From: Paraspadella gotoi
Lineage: Eukaryota; Chaetognatha
NCBI GenBank assembly: GCA_051294375.1
Contig: JBJCIZ010000028.1
Span: 1,115,576 to 1,179,575, forward strand
Direction: 5' to 3'
Length of the DNA stretch: 64,000 nt
Shown: positions 61,791-64,000 of the stretch, piece after piece
How positions within the stretch are numbered: position 1 is the first letter of the stretch
How the letters are laid out: the number at the start of each line of letters is the position of its first letter
Program-made: the position numbers and the translations under genes
Notes under the pieces: generated by a model
Database searches by the model: none
Told to the model about the DNA's origin: nothing
The model's input: only the letters and a program-made list of their open reading frames with translations

Positions 61791-64000
61791 TCAGTCAAGA
61801 ATCTTCGGCGCTCCGTTGGAAGCTGCGTCGGCGGCGGCGGCGGCGTTCGCTGCGGAGTCAGCAGCAGCGGCGTCCTTCCACCCGGCGCAGAGTTTCAAGG
61901 CGCAGGGACGAAATTCGAACATCGACAGCCGCGTCGCCCGCCAGCGCAGGAAAATAGCGGCGCCGAGGAACCACGAATGCAGCGGTGCCAGGAGGAACTG
62001 CAAGGCGCCGTAGGGCGCCGGGCGAAAGAGAAGAGTCGCCGAGTGATAGGACAAAAAGAGGAGAGCGAACCAATGAGAGGCCAAGAAACGAAGAGCCTTT
62101 CGCCAAAGGGGAGAGGGGGAAGAGGAAGAGGATTTCTTGAGGACGAATTGGAGACGGCGATCGACGCAGCGGCCGAGATGGACGAGGAAGGGGAGGAGGA
62201 ACCAAAGTAGGTAGGCTATGCCTGGGAGGAGGAGGAAAGGAAAGTTAAATATTGGAAGAAGGTAGTCTATATCTGAGAGGAGGAAGAGAAATTTGCATAT
62301 TGTAGTCTAGCCAAATTTTAAAACAAGTTTTTTGTAGAGAAAATTAATAATAAATTTAAACTTTAACAAAAATTATTTTTTTCACAAGGCCTGAGAAAGG
62401 GTCTATTGGTACTCAGCTTTCAGGGGGTCAAATAAAAGAAAAAACAAGCAGGATTAAAAGTTTTGTGAATGTCCTCGAACCTGTGGCATAGGTGGTGTGC
62501 ATCGGCAGGAATTTCCCGTCGACGAGAAGACCGTGCAAGAAGATGAGGCCAAGATGATCGCGGGTCACGTGGGCGATGAACCAGGGACCGAGCAACATGT
62601 AGACAAAGGCCACTGGAAGGCGAGGAGGTCAACTATGATTTTTAAATATTTCATGCCAGGTAAAAAGCTAAGTTGAAAATAAGATTTTTTTACTTAGAGG
62701 CAAGATGAAATGAAAAAGCTTGGTTCCAAATAGCTTGCTACTTACAAAGGATGAGGTGAAAAAGCTTGGTTCCAAATAGCTTGCTACTTACAAAGGATGA
62801 GGTGAAAAAGCTTGGTTCTAAATAGATTGCTACTTACAAAAGATGAGGTGAAAAAGCTTGGTTCCAAATAGCTTGCTACTTACAAAGGATGAGGTGAAAA
62901 AGCCTGGTTCCAAATAGCTTGCTACTTACCCAGTACGAGGTAAAAAGCTTGATTCCAGATCGAAACGAAGAACAAAGATCTGAAGACGAACTCGACGACG
63001 ACGAGCGGAAGATTAAAAGGAAAAGAAAAGAAGTTAATCGATTGGAATTTGGGGAAGAGAGAAGGAGAGAGACGGAAGAGGAGGAGGGGGAAGAGGAGGA
63101 GCGAATAGCAGACGCCAAAGATGCATTTCAAGATGGCGCTGAGGTCGCTTAGGAGGAGGAGGCGGTTGAGGAACCGGAACTCGAGGTGGGCGTGGCCTGG
63201 GAGGAAAGGGGCGAGATAAGGAGGAGAGGGGGATGAGAGAAAGAAGAAAGGGGAGAGATAAAGAGGGGAGAAAGAGAGAGGGAGGAGTGAAAGAGGAGAG
63301 AAAGAGGCGAGGGGAGAGAGAGACGGGCGTGAAGGAAAAAAGGTTAACGAAAAGGAAATAATCAATGGAAAATAAAATCATAAGTCAAAATAACAATTAT
63401 TATAAAAATTGTGAAACCCCATAAACTGACCAGAGACGGAAAAGTCTTGACTCAACGACCTCGTTCTCCCTTTTGCGTCGGTGGCCTCGACCCGAAGGGA
63501 ATGAGTTCCGGGCGAGAGAGATTTGGGGTTCCAGGCGACGACGAATAGAGGAGACTCGCCTGATCGATTGGCGAAGCCTAAGAAGCCTGGCGAGGAGGAA
63601 GAGGAGGTGAGGTAAGTCTGGGTAAGTTAGAACCGAAAAGAGAAAAGAAGGATAACCCAGACTCAAGCGGAATACTTAGTTCTGAACGAACCTTGCCCTC
63701 GCGACGTGATTGAACACTTATTGGCAGGGCATGGCTGGGCATGGCATGACGGGTCGGCTTATCGTAGGGACTCGAATAACTTAACGGAAGAGGCAGCTCG
63801 AAAATGGAGACGCCGATGTAGGATTCCTTCTTCCCCCTCAACATAACCTTTACCCATCGACCTTTACCCATCAACCTTTACCCATCAACCTTTACCCATC
63901 AACCTTTACCCATCAACCTTTACCTTCATCGATGAAGACTTCGATGTCTCGGAATTGGACGTCGGAAAAAGCGAGGATCCGAACGTGAGAACTTTGGCGA
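61791..64000 (-). CDS. TMEM62: TMEM62-like protein, N-terminal part outside window
   Basis: TMEM62 has a metallophosphoesterase-like N-terminal half and a polytopic C-terminal half of unknown role. Visible exons in phase: 63924 to beyond 64000, 63431-63586, 62930-63196, 62481-62612, 61791-62221. The first ends VRILAFSDVQFRDIEVFIDE. The next encodes SPLFVVAWNPKSLSPGTHSL, VEATDAKGRTRSLSQDFSVS, matching the beta domain after the phosphoesterase. The membrane part includes LLLFPLLLFRLS, LLGPWFIAHVTRDHLGLIFL, HGLLVDGKFLPMHTTYATG, YGALQFLLAPLHSWFLGAAI, and an Ala-rich tail. The phosphoesterase catalytic motifs lie upstream of the window. Two exon-end donors are followed by tandem copies of themselves. 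Confidence 0.9.
62695..62945. repeat. 46-bp tandem array of a TMEM62 exon end plus donor
   Basis: About five to six copies. On the minus strand the genuine exon ends TGGAATCAAGCTTTTTACCT, then CGTACTGG|GTAAGTAGC. Each intronic copy reads TGGAACCAAGCTTTTTCACC, then TCATCCTTTGTAAGTAGC. The repeat unit is thus the exon's last ~30 bases plus the GTAAGT donor and following intron. Confidence 0.93.
63846..63926. repeat. 14-bp tandem array beginning at a TMEM62 donor
   Basis: Minus-strand order: exon end GATGAAG|GTAAAGG is followed by about five copies of TTGATGGGTAAAGG. Each copy resembles the exon-donor junction (GATG..GGTAAAGG), giving a ladder of GGTAAAG donor-like sites. Confidence 0.9.

Noticed and set aside
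63578-63874. Extra TMEM62 exon (KVMLRGKKESYIGV...)
   Set aside because: Direct joining of 63924 to 63586 keeps phase and matches the family's spacing; including this stretch leaves a phase mismatch.

Overview
The window is eukaryotic nuclear DNA from an animal with a compact, repeat-rich genome. Genes have short GT-AG introns, GC-rich exons lie in AT-rich flanks, and a TTAGGG-bearing minisatellite is present. The gene set (PFTAIRE cyclin-dependent kinase, CUL2, RNF146-like, WASHC2/FAM21, COMMD8, SNF8, TMEM147, VLCAD, TMEM62, RNF215-like, AK2) points to an invertebrate metazoan. A sponge or another early-branching or compact-genome invertebrate is possible, but the species cannot be fixed from sequence. 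Seven N-gaps and several redundant contig ends show a draft, long-read-like assembly.

Layout. 0.2-12 kb: a CDK14/15-type (PFTAIRE) kinase gene on the minus strand. Its first six exons (10.8 to 7.4 kb) are followed by a degraded inverted copy of the same exons (2.5 to 6.1 kb), then by exons 7-9 (1.25 to 0.24 kb). This is a roughly 5-kb-arm inverted duplication, possibly an assembly product. 12-17.8 kb: repeats, a fold-back element, gaps and two low-complexity minus-strand ORFs. 17.8-30.1 kb: a leucine-rich-repeat gene (minus) whose largest intron holds a TRIM element (21.4-22.05 kb), a minisatellite (22.2-22.8 kb) and a degenerate DIRS1-like tyrosine-recombinase retrotransposon (22.9-28.3 kb) with inverted terminal repeats and an internal complementary region. 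30.6-64 kb: a dense series of RNF215-like, CUL2, an unknown nuclear protein, AK2, RNF146-like, WASHC2, COMMD8, an unknown gene, SNF8, TMEM147, ACADVL and TMEM62 (incomplete at the window edge).

Every host gene I can support, about 14 in a row, is on the minus strand, mostly with 0.3-1.2 kb between stop and next start. Several products share endosomal or ubiquitin roles: WASHC2, COMMD8 and SNF8 lie within 9 kb, and CUL2, RNF146-like and RNF215-like are E3 components.

The most unusual signal is a recurrent architecture. At seven exon 3' ends (PFTAIRE kinase exon 4, RNF215-like exon 2, CUL2 exons 5 and 11, ACADVL exon 1, and two TMEM62 exons) the last exonic bases plus the GT splice donor are tandemly repeated into the intron, from 2 to about 11 copies. 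Exon boundaries below were derived by hand from GT/AG sites, phase and family similarity, so single-base errors are possible.
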